Positions 44,237 to 53,081 of a stretch of 64,000 nt of DNA are shown here, in pieces. Each line of letters begins with the position of its first letter. The stretch's first letter is position 1. This DNA comes from Mucilaginibacter geliditolerans (GTDB taxonomy: Bacteria; Bacteroidota; Bacteroidia; Sphingobacteriales; Sphingobacteriaceae), in NCBI RefSeq assembly GCF_014200495.1, contig NZ_JACHBY010000003.1, positions 828,079-892,078 on the forward strand, read 5' to 3'. The position numbers and the translations under genes were made by a program. The notes under the pieces were generated by a model. That model saw nothing but the letters and a program-made list of their open reading frames with translations. It did not search any database and was not told the origin of the DNA.

Positions 44237-44689
44237 TTAAAATTCGTGTATAAAATTAAATACAGTGTGTACAAAAAAATGGAATGTATGTGGTTTTCCT
44301 GAACACTATAGTATTATAAAGGTATCTCAAAATTGCAAAATCAGAAATGTTATTTATTCTTAATTGTTGTATAAGTATGCTTTTTTTAACTGGTTTTGCG
44401 ATTAACAAACTAAAAATTAAAATTTTTAGTCCTAATTACCAAATTATGGCTTTGCATTTGTATAGAAATCTGTGGCCTACATACGCCATGAAAACAAATC
44501 TATCGTCTACCTATAAAAATGAATTCTCAGACACCCAAGCTGATAATTTTTGTTCTTTGTTTTGGGTTTAATCAATAGTTTAAATTAATTAGGGGAAAGG
44601 GAGCTTCAAAAGAGCTCTCTTTTTTTTATGTAAAACTTTTTACTATGCTTGCATAGTATTACATTAGGGCATTATATAATTATAACCAA
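44237..44689. other. Gap with orphan terminator, possible small RNA or peptide
   Basis: The gap holds the peptidase promoter region (minus strand) and a plus-strand AT-rich stretch that ends in a terminator at 44596-44627 before the acyl-CoA dehydrogenase. A terminator without an obvious upstream gene suggests a short transcript. A 74-residue ATG frame (44347-44571) precedes it, and a 27-residue one begins at 44488 (MKTNLSSTYKNEFSDTQADN). Neither is convincing in composition. Confidence 0.4.
44596..44627 (+). terminator. Terminator before the short-chain acyl-CoA dehydrogenase gene
   Basis: Stem about 10 bp (AAAGGGAGCT pairs with AGCTCTCTTT, one G-U pair) followed by a T-run. It would insulate the dehydrogenase gene at 44690 from upstream transcription. 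Confidence 0.65.
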
Positions 44690-45829
44690 ATGCATTTTGA
44701 ATTATCAGAAGAACAGAAAATGATACGCCAGGCAGCCCGCGATTTTGCACAAACTGAGCTGAAACCTGGTGTAATTGAAAGGGACGAGCATCAAAAGTTC
44801 CCCGCCGAACAAATAAAGAAGCTGGGAGAGCTTGGTTTTTTGGGGATGATGGTATCGCCACAGTACGGCGGCAGTGGTATGGATGCTATTTCATATGTGC
44901 TGGTGATGGAAGAGTTATCAAAAATTGATGCTTCAGCTTCAGTAGTAGTTTCTGTAAATAATTCATTAGTATGCTACGGACTTGAGAAATACGGCAGTGA
45001 GGAACAAAAGCAAAAATACCTTATACCATTAGCCAAAGGCGAAAAGATAGGTGCGTTCTGCCTGTCGGAGCCGGAGGCGGGTTCTGATGCTACCTCACAA
45101 AGGACCACCGCTATTGATATGGGCGATCATTACCTGTTAAACGGCACCAAAAACTGGATAACTAATGGCAGCTCGGCCTCAACTTACCTGGTAATGGCAC
45201 AAACGGATGCCAGTAAGCGCTCCCACGGTATAAATGTGCTGATAGTAGAAAAAGGCATGGAGGGTTTTACCATAGGCGCTAAAGAAAACAAAATGGGCAT
45301 ACGCGGCTCTGATACTCATTCCCTTATGTTTAATGATGTTAAAGTACCTAAAGAAAACCGCATAGGTGAAGATGGGTTTGGGTTTAAATTTGCCATGAGC
45401 ACCCTCGAGGGCGGCCGCATTGGCATTGCCGCGCAGGCATTGGGTATAGCATCGGGCGCGCTTGAGTTGGCTGTGCAATATGCTAAGGAGCGCACGGCTT
45501 TTGGCAAAACCATTGCAAACCTGCAAGCCATACAATTTAAACTGGCCGATATGGCTACTGATATTGAGGCAGCCCGCTTATTATGCCTGCGTGCCGCATG
45601 GCTAAAAGATAATGGCAAGCCTTATGGCCAGGCCAGCGCTATGGCCAAACTATTTGCATCTGAAACGGCCATGAAAACAACTATTGAAGCTGTACAGATA
45701 CATGGTGGTTATGGCTTTGTAAAGGAATATCATGTAGAGCGTTTAATGCGCGATGCCAAAATAACACAGATATATGAAGGAACTTCTGAAATTCAGAAGA
45801 TTGTCATATCCCGCGAGGTGCTGAAATAA
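44690..45829 (+). CDS. Acyl-CoA dehydrogenase, short/medium-chain type
   Basis: A 379-residue four-domain acyl-CoA dehydrogenase that oxidises acyl-CoA and hands electrons to ETF. The flavin block GAFCLSEPEAGSDATSQRTT and the substrate segment NWITNGSSASTYLVMAQTD are seen. The C-terminal domain has IQIHGGYGFVKEYHVERLMR-like VQIHGGYGF and the catalytic-base segment IYEGTSEIQKIVISREVL. Length is typical for the butyryl/short-chain class (butyryl-, isobutyryl- or isovaleryl-CoA cannot be told apart). Stand-alone after a terminator, remote from the fad run, so it probably serves short-chain or branched-chain breakdown. Confidence 0.95.
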   Translation: MHFELSEEQKMIRQAARDFAQTELKPGVIERDEHQKFPAEQIKKLGELGFLGMMVSPQYGGSGMDAISYVLVMEELSKIDASASVVVSVNNSLVCYGLEKYGSEEQKQKYLIPLAKGEKIGAFCLSEPEAGSDATSQRTTAIDMGDHYLLNGTKNWITNGSSASTYLVMAQTDASKRSHGINVLIVEKGMEGFTIGAKENKMGIRGSDTHSLMFNDVKVPKENRIGEDGFGFKFAMSTLEGGRIGIAAQALGIASGALELAVQYAKERTAFGKTIANLQAIQFKLADMATDIEAARLLCLRAAWLKDNGKPYGQASAMAKLFASETAMKTTIEAVQIHGGYGFVKEYHVERLMRDAKITQIYEGTSEIQKIVISREVLK

Positions 45830-45845
45830 TAGCACTGCTTTTGTT

Positions 45846-45853
45846 TACTTTTG
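45846..45853 (+). promoter_or_regulatory. Bacteroidetes -7 box before the TlpA-type gene
   Basis: TACTTTTG fits TAnnTTTG and lies 14 bases before the ATG at 45868. This argues for a start at 45868 rather than an upstream TTG inside the box. Confidence 0.5.
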
Positions 45854-45867
45854 ATTTTGTATCCATT

Positions 45868-47097
45868 ATGAAAAGTAAAACGCTGTTATTCCTGGTATTA
45901 TTCTTATTTGCCGCTACTGGCTTCGCACAAACTAAATTACAAATTGGTGTTTGGCGCGGGGTGTTAAAAACATCATCGGGCAATAACCTGCCTTTTAACT
46001 TTAGTTTGGCTGATAGTGCCGGCAAACCGGTGATCGCTATCATGAACGGTGACGAACGCCTGCAGGTAACTGATGTTAAGGTAGATGGCGACTCTGTGTT
46101 TATCCATATGCCTTTCTTTGATTCTGAATTCAGGCTGAGACATGAGGCTAATTTTTTGGTAGGCAAATGGATAAAACATTTGGGCACAAAGGATGCTACT
46201 ATGGATTTTATAGCACAGCCCAACGCAACATGGCGCTTCTTTAAAGATAGCCCAGCGCCTGCGTTCAATGTATCAGGGCGGTGGTCGGCTATTTTTGGTG
46301 ATGGTGACAAAAGAGATACCACCGTTGGAGAATTTAAACAAACAGGATCGAAGTTAACCGGTACATTTTTAACCACCACCGGTGATTATCGCTACCTGGA
46401 AGGTTCGGTAGCGGGCGACAGTTTATATCTATCATGCTTTGATGGCGGTCATGCTTTTATATTTACAGCCAAGATCAGCTCGGACCAAACGCTGACTGAT
46501 GGCAAAATGTACTCAGGTTACTCTGGTTTGGATCATTGGACGGCTGTTAGAAATGAAAACGCCAAACTACCTGATGCCTATTCGCTAACCGCCTTAAAAT
46601 CCGGTTATGATAAAATTGCTTTTACTTTCAGGGACCTGAAGGGCAATAAAGTGTCACTAAGCGATGCCCGCTTTAAAAACAAGGTTGTTATTGTACAGAT
46701 ACTAGGCTCATGGTGCCCGAATTGTATGGATGAAACTACCTTTTTTGTAAATAGCTATTATGCCAAATATCACCCTAAAGGCGTAGAGATTGTTGGCCTG
46801 GCTTATGAGCGCACTACCGATTTTTCAAAATCGCAGCGTACGGTACAACAGTTAAAAGATCATTTTAACATCCCTTACCCATTATTAATAACAGGCTATA
46901 CCCCTGGCAAAGGCGACCCACAAAAGAGCCTGCCTATGCTGGCTGATTTCAAGGGCTTCCCCACTACCATCATCATTGATAAAAAAGGTGATGTACGTAA
47001 AATACACACCGGTTTCAGCGGTCCGGGCACAGGTGAGTACTACACCCAGTTTGTTGATGAATTTGATAAGCTGACGGATGACCTGTTAGCAGAATAA
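45868..47097 (+). CDS. TlpA-type thioredoxin-domain protein
   Basis: A 409-residue exported thiol-disulfide protein. The ATG at 45868 gives a clean signal peptide MKSKTLLFLVLFLFAATGFA ending AQ. The N-terminal 240 residues form a beta-rich domain of unknown role. The C-terminal thioredoxin fold has the active site SWCPNC, in LGSWCPNCMDETTFF, followed by NSYYAKYHPKGVEIVGLAYE and the cis-Pro region KGFPTTIIIDKKGDVR. Such proteins reduce or isomerise disulfides in the periplasm and serve cytochrome maturation or scavenging. Its own promoter box is seen, so it is not in an operon with the dehydrogenase. Confidence 0.9.
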   Translation: MKSKTLLFLVLFLFAATGFAQTKLQIGVWRGVLKTSSGNNLPFNFSLADSAGKPVIAIMNGDERLQVTDVKVDGDSVFIHMPFFDSEFRLRHEANFLVGKWIKHLGTKDATMDFIAQPNATWRFFKDSPAPAFNVSGRWSAIFGDGDKRDTTVGEFKQTGSKLTGTFLTTTGDYRYLEGSVAGDSLYLSCFDGGHAFIFTAKISSDQTLTDGKMYSGYSGLDHWTAVRNENAKLPDAYSLTALKSGYDKIAFTFRDLKGNKVSLSDARFKNKVVIVQILGSWCPNCMDETTFFVNSYYAKYHPKGVEIVGLAYERTTDFSKSQRTVQQLKDHFNIPYPLLITGYTPGKGDPQKSLPMLADFKGFPTTIIIDKKGDVRKIHTGFSGPGTGEYYTQFVDEFDKLTDDLLAE

Positions 47098-47100
47098 TTT

Positions 47101-47280
47101 GATTTCGGATTTGGGAATTTCGATTTCGGATTTTTAAAAGCCTTCGTCATTCTGAGGAACGAAGAACCTATCCGCGTTCAATCTGCAGGCGATTATCTGC
47201 TGCTTGTATAACAGATGCTTCGTTCCTCAGCATGACAATTAAAAAATAAATCCCAAATCGAAATCCGAGATCCGGAATCA
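47101..47280. repeat. Nested inverted repeat reaching into the pepT stop codon
   Basis: Outer arms (about 47101-47135 and 47248-47280, GATTTCGGAT.. and its complement) enclose inner arms TCATTCTGAGGAACGAAG at 47147-47164 and a matching complement at 47218-47235. The right outer arm contains the pepT stop (47278-47280). The outer block recurs at 59538. It looks like a non-autonomous intergenic element. Confidence 0.7.
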
Positions 47281-48531
47281 CGCACGCTCTTCCCAAATCT
47301 CGCACAAATTCAATATAGTCTTAACAGCCTTCTGCATATCCTGTACAGATACCCATTCCTGTTTGCCGTGGAAAGCATGCTCACCTGCAAAAATATTAGG
47401 GCAGGGCAGGCCCATAAATGATAAGCGGGAGCCATCCGTTCCGCCCCTGATACTGCATAGCTTGGCATCCATACCACTGCGTCTTATGGCTTCCATACCG
47501 TATTCAACAATTTGCGGGTGCTCATCCAGCTTATTCTTCATGTTGCGGTATTGTGGTTTTACCTGCAGCTCATAGGTTGAATTAGGATAGTTTTTTAAGA
47601 CATCCTCCGTAATTCCCCTTATCACATCAGCATGCTGCTTTAATTTATCTTCCTCAAAATCGCGGATAATGAAATCAACCGTAGCCTGCTCCACGTGCCC
47701 GGCAATATTTACCGGGTGCACAAAGCCTTGTTTAAGTTCAGTCCCCTCGGGCGATAGCTCAAAGGGTAATTTAGCAACTATGCGCCCTGCAATCTTTATA
47801 GCGCTTTCCATTTTGCCTTTAGCAAAGCCGGGGTGCGAACTAAGGCCATTTATGATAAGCTTTGCCCCATCAGCGCTAAAGGTTTCATTCTCCATATTAC
47901 CGGCACTCTCACCATCAATGGTATAGCCGGCATAGGCGCCTAGTTTTTTAATATCAACCTTATCAACACCACGGCCTATTTCTTCATCAGGGGTAAACAA
48001 TATGCGTATGCTGCCATGCTTAATTTCAGGATGATTAATCAGATGATAGCAGGCATCCATAATTTCGGCAACGCCTGCCTTGTTATCGGCGCCAAGCAGG
48101 GTGGTGCCGCTGGCCGTAACAATATCATTTCCGATCTGATTTTTCAGATCTGGGTGCTCACTCATTTTCAGTATTTGCGATTCATCATCAGGCAAAATCA
48201 AATCCTCACCCTGGTAATTTTTGTGAACTATGGGCTTAACATTTAGTCCGCTGCAATCAGGCGAAGTGTCCATATGCGAACAAAAACAGATCACAGGAAC
48301 ATCCTGTTTAGTAGTATTGGCAGGTATGGTTGCATATACGTATCCAAACTCATCCAGGTGTGCATCTGCAACGCCTATTTCCAGCAATTCATTAACCAAT
48401 AGTTTACCAAGGTCCATTTGTTTTTTGCTTGATGGGTAAGTTTCTGAAGCCGGATCAGACTGCGTATCTATCACCACGTAGCGCAAAAACCGCTCTAAAA
48501 CATAAAATTTTAAACTTTTTTTATAATCCAT
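47278..48531 (-). CDS. pepT: Peptidase T (tripeptide aminopeptidase)
   Basis: A 417-residue zinc aminopeptidase of the M20 family. The start ATG at 48531 (MDYKKSLKFYVLERFLRYV) gives the normal length; an upstream frame would add 14 residues. Zinc ligands and active site are in CFCSHMDTSPDCSG, TTLLGADNKAGVAEIMDAC, and FTPDEEIGRGVDKVDIK, with a last His in AFHGKQEWVSVQDM. It removes N-terminal residues of tripeptides in the cytosol. Divergent from the beta-barrel gene at 48622. The end of the gene overlaps a dispersed inverted repeat. Confidence 0.95.
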   Translation of the reverse strand: MDYKKSLKFYVLERFLRYVVIDTQSDPASETYPSSKKQMDLGKLLVNELLEIGVADAHLDEFGYVYATIPANTTKQDVPVICFCSHMDTSPDCSGLNVKPIVHKNYQGEDLILPDDESQILKMSEHPDLKNQIGNDIVTASGTTLLGADNKAGVAEIMDACYHLINHPEIKHGSIRILFTPDEEIGRGVDKVDIKKLGAYAGYTIDGESAGNMENETFSADGAKLIINGLSSHPGFAKGKMESAIKIAGRIVAKLPFELSPEGTELKQGFVHPVNIAGHVEQATVDFIIRDFEEDKLKQHADVIRGITEDVLKNYPNSTYELQVKPQYRNMKNKLDEHPQIVEYGMEAIRRSGMDAKLCSIRGGTDGSRLSFMGLPCPNIFAGEHAFHGKQEWVSVQDMQKAVKTILNLCEIWEERA

Positions 48532-48621
48532 CGAATTTATTATATTAGAGGGAGGGGCATATTTATAGTGCAAACTGTAAATCCCCCGTAATTTGTAAAT
48601 TTTAATATTAATTTCAACAAA

Positions 48622-49359
48622 TTGAAAAAAATCTTTTTACTTATCGCGTTAATATTTTCTTCAATAATGGTAGAAGCACAAGGCGGATCTACTTATACGC
48701 CGATGGCTGTTGGCTTTGGAGTAAGCACTATTCGTGGCTATACAAACGTCGCTGAGCAAAATAACACACTTGCGTTTAACGGTAATTTTACTTATTACGC
48801 AACACCGTTTGTTCCATTAACAGCAGAGTTACAAGTAGGTAGATTATGGGGTGGCAGCCGCGCAAATGACCAATACAGACGCGAATATGTAAATAATTAC
48901 CAGGCGTTTATTATACATGGAGAAATACAGCTGGGTGAGTTGATCGATTTCTCGGGAAGCCGCTTTTTAGATATCGTTAAAGATTTTTATGCCGGACCGG
49001 GATTTGGCTTCTTAAACAATAGCGTTGAGAACCAGCGTACCAACTTAATTGCCTCCCCAGGGCAACCGGTTGGATCATACACATTCCCGGGGTCGGATAA
49101 GAGCATAAATCCAATGGCATCTTTTAGGGCAGGGTATGAATTTAAATTTTACAATGAGTTTGATGAGCCTTATTTAAGGCTTGACATTGAATATGTTCAC
49201 AACTTTGTTTATGGCTCAGGGCTTGATGGCTATAACGATCCACCAAGCATATTTAAGCATGAGCACTCCGACTCATACCGACAAATTACCATTGGTTTAA
49301 AATACAGCTTTGGCGAGGTTAAGAACTACATGAAAAGCATAAAAAACGCCTATTATTAA
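48622..49359 (+). CDS. Outer-membrane beta-barrel protein, unknown role
   Basis: A 245-residue exported protein. It starts with TTG at 48622 (no nearby ATG), followed by a signal peptide ending VEAQ and a short Gly-rich start. Alternating hydrophobic strands (TYYATPFVPLTAELQVGRLW and similar), and an ending PSYRQITIGLKYSFGEVKN-like region, are typical of small Bacteroidetes beta-barrels (the OmpW/opacity-like kind). No close family recognised. It is divergent from pepT. A near -7 motif (GTAATTTG) lies 40 bases upstream. Confidence 0.75.
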   Translation: MKKIFLLIALIFSSIMVEAQGGSTYTPMAVGFGVSTIRGYTNVAEQNNTLAFNGNFTYYATPFVPLTAELQVGRLWGGSRANDQYRREYVNNYQAFIIHGEIQLGELIDFSGSRFLDIVKDFYAGPGFGFLNNSVENQRTNLIASPGQPVGSYTFPGSDKSINPMASFRAGYEFKFYNEFDEPYLRLDIEYVHNFVYGSGLDGYNDPPSIFKHEHSDSYRQITIGLKYSFGEVKNYMKSIKNAYY

Positions 49360-49370
49360 TTACTACTTAG

Positions 49371-49378
49371 TACTTTTG
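49371..49378 (+). promoter_or_regulatory. -7 box directly before the MmcQ-family start
   Basis: TACTTTTG ends 5 bases before the TTG start at 49384. With the start so close the transcript would be nearly leaderless. Confidence 0.45.
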
Positions 49379-49383
49379 TATTA

Positions 49384-49740
49384 TTGAATATAGAAGAACT
49401 ACGTGATTATTGCCTGCAGAAACGCGGAGTAACAGAAGGTCTCCCTTTTGGTGAAAACACATTGGTTTTTAAAGTAGGCGGCAAGATCTTTTTACTTACC
49501 GGTTTGGAAGATGGCAACAGGTTTAATGTAAAATGTGATCCTGAATTGGCTGTTGAACTGCGCGAGCGCCATAATGAAGTTAAACCTGGCTATCACATGA
49601 ATAAAGTTCACTGGAATACAGTTTATATGGATGGCGCTTTAACAGCAAAACAGCTTTGCCAGATGATTGACCACTCCTACAACCTGATATTTAAAAGCCT
49701 CTCAAAACAATCACAGGCAGAAATACTTGCCTTAGATTGA
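49384..49740 (+). CDS. MmcQ/YjbR family protein
   Basis: A 118-residue protein of the MmcQ/YjbR (CyaY-like fold) family, whose members are often named DNA-binding but have no firm role. Family residues: EELRDYCLQKRGVTEGLPFG, VGGKIFLLTGLEDGNRFNVK and PGYHMNKVHWNTVYMDGALT. It begins with TTG just after a -7 box. No other start is available in frame before the first conserved block. Downstream gap has no gene. Confidence 0.9.
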   Translation: MNIEELRDYCLQKRGVTEGLPFGENTLVFKVGGKIFLLTGLEDGNRFNVKCDPELAVELRERHNEVKPGYHMNKVHWNTVYMDGALTAKQLCQMIDHSYNLIFKSLSKQSQAEILALD

Positions 49741-50152
49741 ATTAATTATCCCAGTTATCATCCTTGGCTTTATTGAAAAGCAATCGGCAGTAAAAGTTGG
49801 TATTTTCGCTGGTAAACCAGTTAAACACTGCATGCCAATTCTGATATAGTTGAGATTGATATATAGCTATCTTTTTACAGTTTATGTAATAAGGCACAGC
49901 ATAAGCGGCTGCTATTTTATTCGATAAACTAATCAAGGGCCGGCAAACAGCACCACAAGATAATTAGTTTATTATAGCACAACAGACCTGTTAAAAATTT
50001 GCATAGATAAGATTAGCGTACTACACAACAGGTATGGCAAAGCCAGTAACGCTAAATTTTAGCAGCATTACATTTATTAGGTGATAAGGAAGCGGTTTAT
50101 AAAAGTAGAAAGCCGATTTCTCCGCCTTTCAGCAATTATTAATAATGAAAGC
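49741..50152. other. Gap without a supported gene
   Basis: A minus-strand frame of 64 residues (49742-49936, aromatic-rich, starting with TTG) touches the previous stop but has no family resemblance I can name, so I do not call it. The rest is AT-rich. The plus-strand terminator hairpin of the RRM gene begins at 50153. Confidence 0.4.
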
Positions 50153-50187
50153 GAACGCCGGCAAAATATGCCGGCGTTCAGCTTTTT
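50151..50187. terminator. GC-rich terminator of the RRM protein gene
   Basis: Perfect 11-bp stem GAACGCCGGCA / TGCCGGCGTTC at 50153-50163 and 50169-50179 with 5-base loop, extended by AGC/GCT, flanked by T's on both sides. It ends the minus-strand RRM gene 26 bases past its stop and may act in both directions. Confidence 0.8.
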
Positions 50188-50212
50188 ATATGATAATAAC
50201 CCTTATTAAAGA

Positions 50213-50593
50213 TTACCAACGACCACCGCCGCCGCCGCCTCTGTTGTCTTTGGAGTAGCCACCGCCGCCACCGCCACGGTTTCCACCGCCGCCGTAACCA
50301 CCGCCGCCGCCACGGTTTCCACCGCCGCCGAAGCTTTTGCGATCACTAGGCTTTCTTTCTTCAGCCTGGCTTACCGCGATAGTTCTGCCTGCAACCTCAG
50401 AACCATTTAAAGCACTGATCGCTTGTTGAGCGCTCTCATCGTCTGGCATTTCTACAAATCCGAAACCTTTACTTCTACCGGTTTCTCTGTCATTAATTAA
50501 CTTAACGGAGCTTACTTCGCCATACGCTTCAAAAAGTTCTTTTAAATCGGCTTCCTCTAATTTAAAAGGAAGGCTTCCTACAAATATGTTCAT
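50213..50593 (-). CDS. RRM-domain RNA-binding protein with glycine-rich tail
   Basis: A 126-residue single-RRM protein like the cold-induced RNA-binding proteins of bacteria and plants. RNP2 is NIFVGSLP (2-9) and RNP1 is SKGFGFVEM near 42-50, with the alpha-beta core from 1 to about 78. The tail (about 85-126) is an RGG-like repeat of Gly and Arg (GGGGNRGGGG). The ATG at 50593 is preferred to an upstream TTG. It probably binds structured mRNA at low temperature. The 200-base upstream gap (50597-50793) is AT-rich and could hold a long leader. Confidence 0.93.
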   Translation of the reverse strand: MNIFVGSLPFKLEEADLKELFEAYGEVSSVKLINDRETGRSKGFGFVEMPDDESAQQAISALNGSEVAGRTIAVSQAEERKPSDRKSFGGGGNRGGGGGYGGGGNRGGGGGGYSKDNRGGGGGGRW

Positions 50594-50793
50594 CAATCTT
50601 TAATTTATAACGGGCTATTTTTTTGTTGCCCTAATCATTTATACACCAAATATAATAAAGTTGTTTTATTATTATTGTAAGATACAATTAATGTTCACAT
50701 TATTTTAAATGAACACTTATTGCTTTACTGGCAAAATCTCATCTTTTTTGTTAAATCTTCCACAAAATAGTAGAAATAAACACTTAATTGGGG

Positions 50794-52995
50794 TTAATAC
50801 CCTTTTTGATCCTGCTCTTTTTCCCGTTCTTCCTCCAGTTTCTTTATAGCCCGCTTTTCCTGCCGTATCTGTTTTTTGGTTTTTCCGGCCGTATCAATAG
50901 GGAATGTTTTACCGTTAACGGTTACTGTTGCCTTATCATCATTCTTTGCTTCTTCGGCTTTACGGGTAGTATCTTTTTTGCCAAACAGCTTCTGAAAGAA
51001 TGTTAATTTCTTCTCTGGCTCAACAACCGGCGTTGCATCATTATCGTCATTGCCTTGTTTTATTATACTATCAGCCTTGGCAGTATCAACTGTTGATACC
51101 TCACGGCGCAGGCTTTCTTTTAAGCGTACATCATAAAATCCGTATGCATTGCTATCCCGCTGGGCCTTTCCATGGCCAGCCATCAGGTTACCGATCAAAT
51201 TAAAATAACCATGCAGGCCGGGCCTTAAACTGCCATCGGGCATAAAGGCATACAAGCCGGCTTTGGGGTTAGGTAAAATGCTGGCCAGGTAAATACTCTC
51301 GCCCAGGGTAAGCTGCCCTGGCGTTTTACCAAAATAATAGCGCGATGCCGGCCCTATACCGTAAATATGATAGCCAAACTCCACAATATTAAAATACACC
51401 TCCAACATGCGGTCTTTGGTCATGAGGTGATTATTCTCGATCATCCATACCAGCAGGATCTCCTCAATCTTGCGGGCAAGATTTTTATCACGGTTCAGGA
51501 AAGTATTCCTGATGAGCTGCATAGAGATGGTACTGCCCCCGCGCGAAAATTTCTTCTTCTCAAAGTCCGTAGCAATGGATTTTCGGATTGATTCCTCAAC
51601 AAACCCGTTATTGCTATAAAACGAAGGGTCTTCGGAGGTCATAATCGCGTTACGGGTATCGATAGCAATCTCATTAAGTGGCGTATAATCCGGGTTTGCC
51701 GGGCCCACTGTAAACGGTGATGCTGGCGATTTAACTTCGTATGGTGTTTGTACAAACGGGTGGTTCAGCTTGGTCAAATCGGTTTTACCAAACTTAATGA
51801 TCCTGAAATTATCCTTATTCAATTGCGAGTTGAACTGCACCGCATTAGGGTTTGAAGCATCCAGGTAAAAATTAAGGCTATAATTCAACTTGCCTGCAAC
51901 CTGTATGCCTGCAAACGACTCGAACAAACCACCAGGGAATGAATCAAAGAGATCCTGCCCGTTAAGCCAGCCTGTATTTATCTTTAATTCATATATCTTA
52001 ACCGGGCTCAGTGTGTATTTGATGTAAGGGTGCGCGGTTATCTTTTTTAAATGTATCACCGATGAGCTATCGAGCGATATATAATTAGACCCAACAAATA
52101 CATTGGCATCAATTGACGCATTGGGGATAACTATATCATTTGTGGCAAGCTTACGGTTGCTGATCAGCAAATTACTCACCGACCATGAGCCATATATCCG
52201 GGTTTCACCACCACTACGCTCAACTTTTGTAAGCTGGGTAGTAATAGTATCAAAGCTTAGTTTTGTATGAAAGCGCTCTTCAATTATGGGCAGTTCCACT
52301 TTTTTACCATCGGCATATAGCTTCACATTAATTTCTTTGTCTGACGGATGCAGTTTACCCTCAAAATGCCAGGTGGCCATACCATCATTAACATTAATGG
52401 TTGAAGTTAAAGTGCCATTTTTAATAGCCGCGGTTGTGGTAAGCAATTTTAAAGTGGTGCTATCCTTGGTAAAAGTGAACAGGAAATTTTTGAGCTTGAG
52501 ATTATCCGGTATCTTATACAAAAACTCGTTGATGAGTTTGTTTGCCAGTTCGGCAAGGCTACCTTTGGTTTGTGTTGCAGTGGAATCCTTTTTCTTTTTA
52601 AACAGGAAATCGAAGTTTTTTACCTTGTTAATATCCGTAAGATTCAGATGACCATCTTCCAGGTCAACATCCGATAGTTTTACAGCGCCATATATAAGCG
52701 GCATCAGCTTAACGCTGATTTCCAGCTTTTTAATATTTAATAAGCTGTCGCGATTTTGAGGGACTACAATAATATTTGAGAAAGAGACCGTACTTAAGCC
52801 AGTAAAGCTTGCCGAACCAATTTGCAGATCGATATTATACTCGGTTTTGGCTGTTAATTTAGCTTTCTTTATCTCTCTTTGGAGTATGGCATCACGTTTT
52901 GTATAGGCGATATAACCGCCAATTAAAACAATAATTATTAGGGAGATAACAACAATTAGGGCAATACGTATATACTTAGGATTAAGGCGATGCAT
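50794..52995 (-). CDS. GT51 peptidoglycan transglycosylase-domain protein
   Basis: A 733-residue membrane-anchored protein. A single N-terminal segment (IRIALIVVISLIIIVLIGGY) is followed by about 400 residues of beta-rich, AsmA-like sequence with many LK and NIV strands. The GT51 transglycosylase domain (about 445-600) carries KFSRGGSTISMQLIRNTFLN and the block ARKIEEILLVWMIENNHLMT, then EVYFNIVEFGYHIYGIGPAS, all conserved motifs. No penicillin-binding transpeptidase domain follows; instead there is a charged tail (about 640-733, KKLTFFQKLFGKKDTTRK). It would polymerise glycan strands from lipid II. The long AsmA-like region is an unusual addition. Confidence 0.88.
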   Translation of the reverse strand: MHRLNPKYIRIALIVVISLIIIVLIGGYIAYTKRDAILQREIKKAKLTAKTEYNIDLQIGSASFTGLSTVSFSNIIVVPQNRDSLLNIKKLEISVKLMPLIYGAVKLSDVDLEDGHLNLTDINKVKNFDFLFKKKKDSTATQTKGSLAELANKLINEFLYKIPDNLKLKNFLFTFTKDSTTLKLLTTTAAIKNGTLTSTINVNDGMATWHFEGKLHPSDKEINVKLYADGKKVELPIIEERFHTKLSFDTITTQLTKVERSGGETRIYGSWSVSNLLISNRKLATNDIVIPNASIDANVFVGSNYISLDSSSVIHLKKITAHPYIKYTLSPVKIYELKINTGWLNGQDLFDSFPGGLFESFAGIQVAGKLNYSLNFYLDASNPNAVQFNSQLNKDNFRIIKFGKTDLTKLNHPFVQTPYEVKSPASPFTVGPANPDYTPLNEIAIDTRNAIMTSEDPSFYSNNGFVEESIRKSIATDFEKKKFSRGGSTISMQLIRNTFLNRDKNLARKIEEILLVWMIENNHLMTKDRMLEVYFNIVEFGYHIYGIGPASRYYFGKTPGQLTLGESIYLASILPNPKAGLYAFMPDGSLRPGLHGYFNLIGNLMAGHGKAQRDSNAYGFYDVRLKESLRREVSTVDTAKADSIIKQGNDDNDATPVVEPEKKLTFFQKLFGKKDTTRKAEEAKNDDKATVTVNGKTFPIDTAGKTKKQIRQEKRAIKKLEEEREKEQDQKGY

Positions 52996-53081
52996 CTACA
53001 GAAATTTATCCAAAACTAAACTAAATCTTATCCGATACAAACGCAGGGAGTAGTAAAATGTTTCTGTACAAAAAGCAGTTA

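Noticed and set aside
44347..44571. 74-residue plus-strand frame before the acyl-CoA dehydrogenase
   Set aside because: Not a shadow, but composition is AT-driven and there is no conserved motif; kept only as a note in the gap entry.
45804..46379. A 191-residue minus-strand open frame opposite the TlpA-type gene
   Set aside because: Antisense to a real coding region with signal peptide and thioredoxin site.
49742..49936. 64-residue aromatic-rich minus-strand frame after the MmcQ-family gene
   Set aside because: Only a TTG start, a stop codon shortly upstream and no family that I can name.
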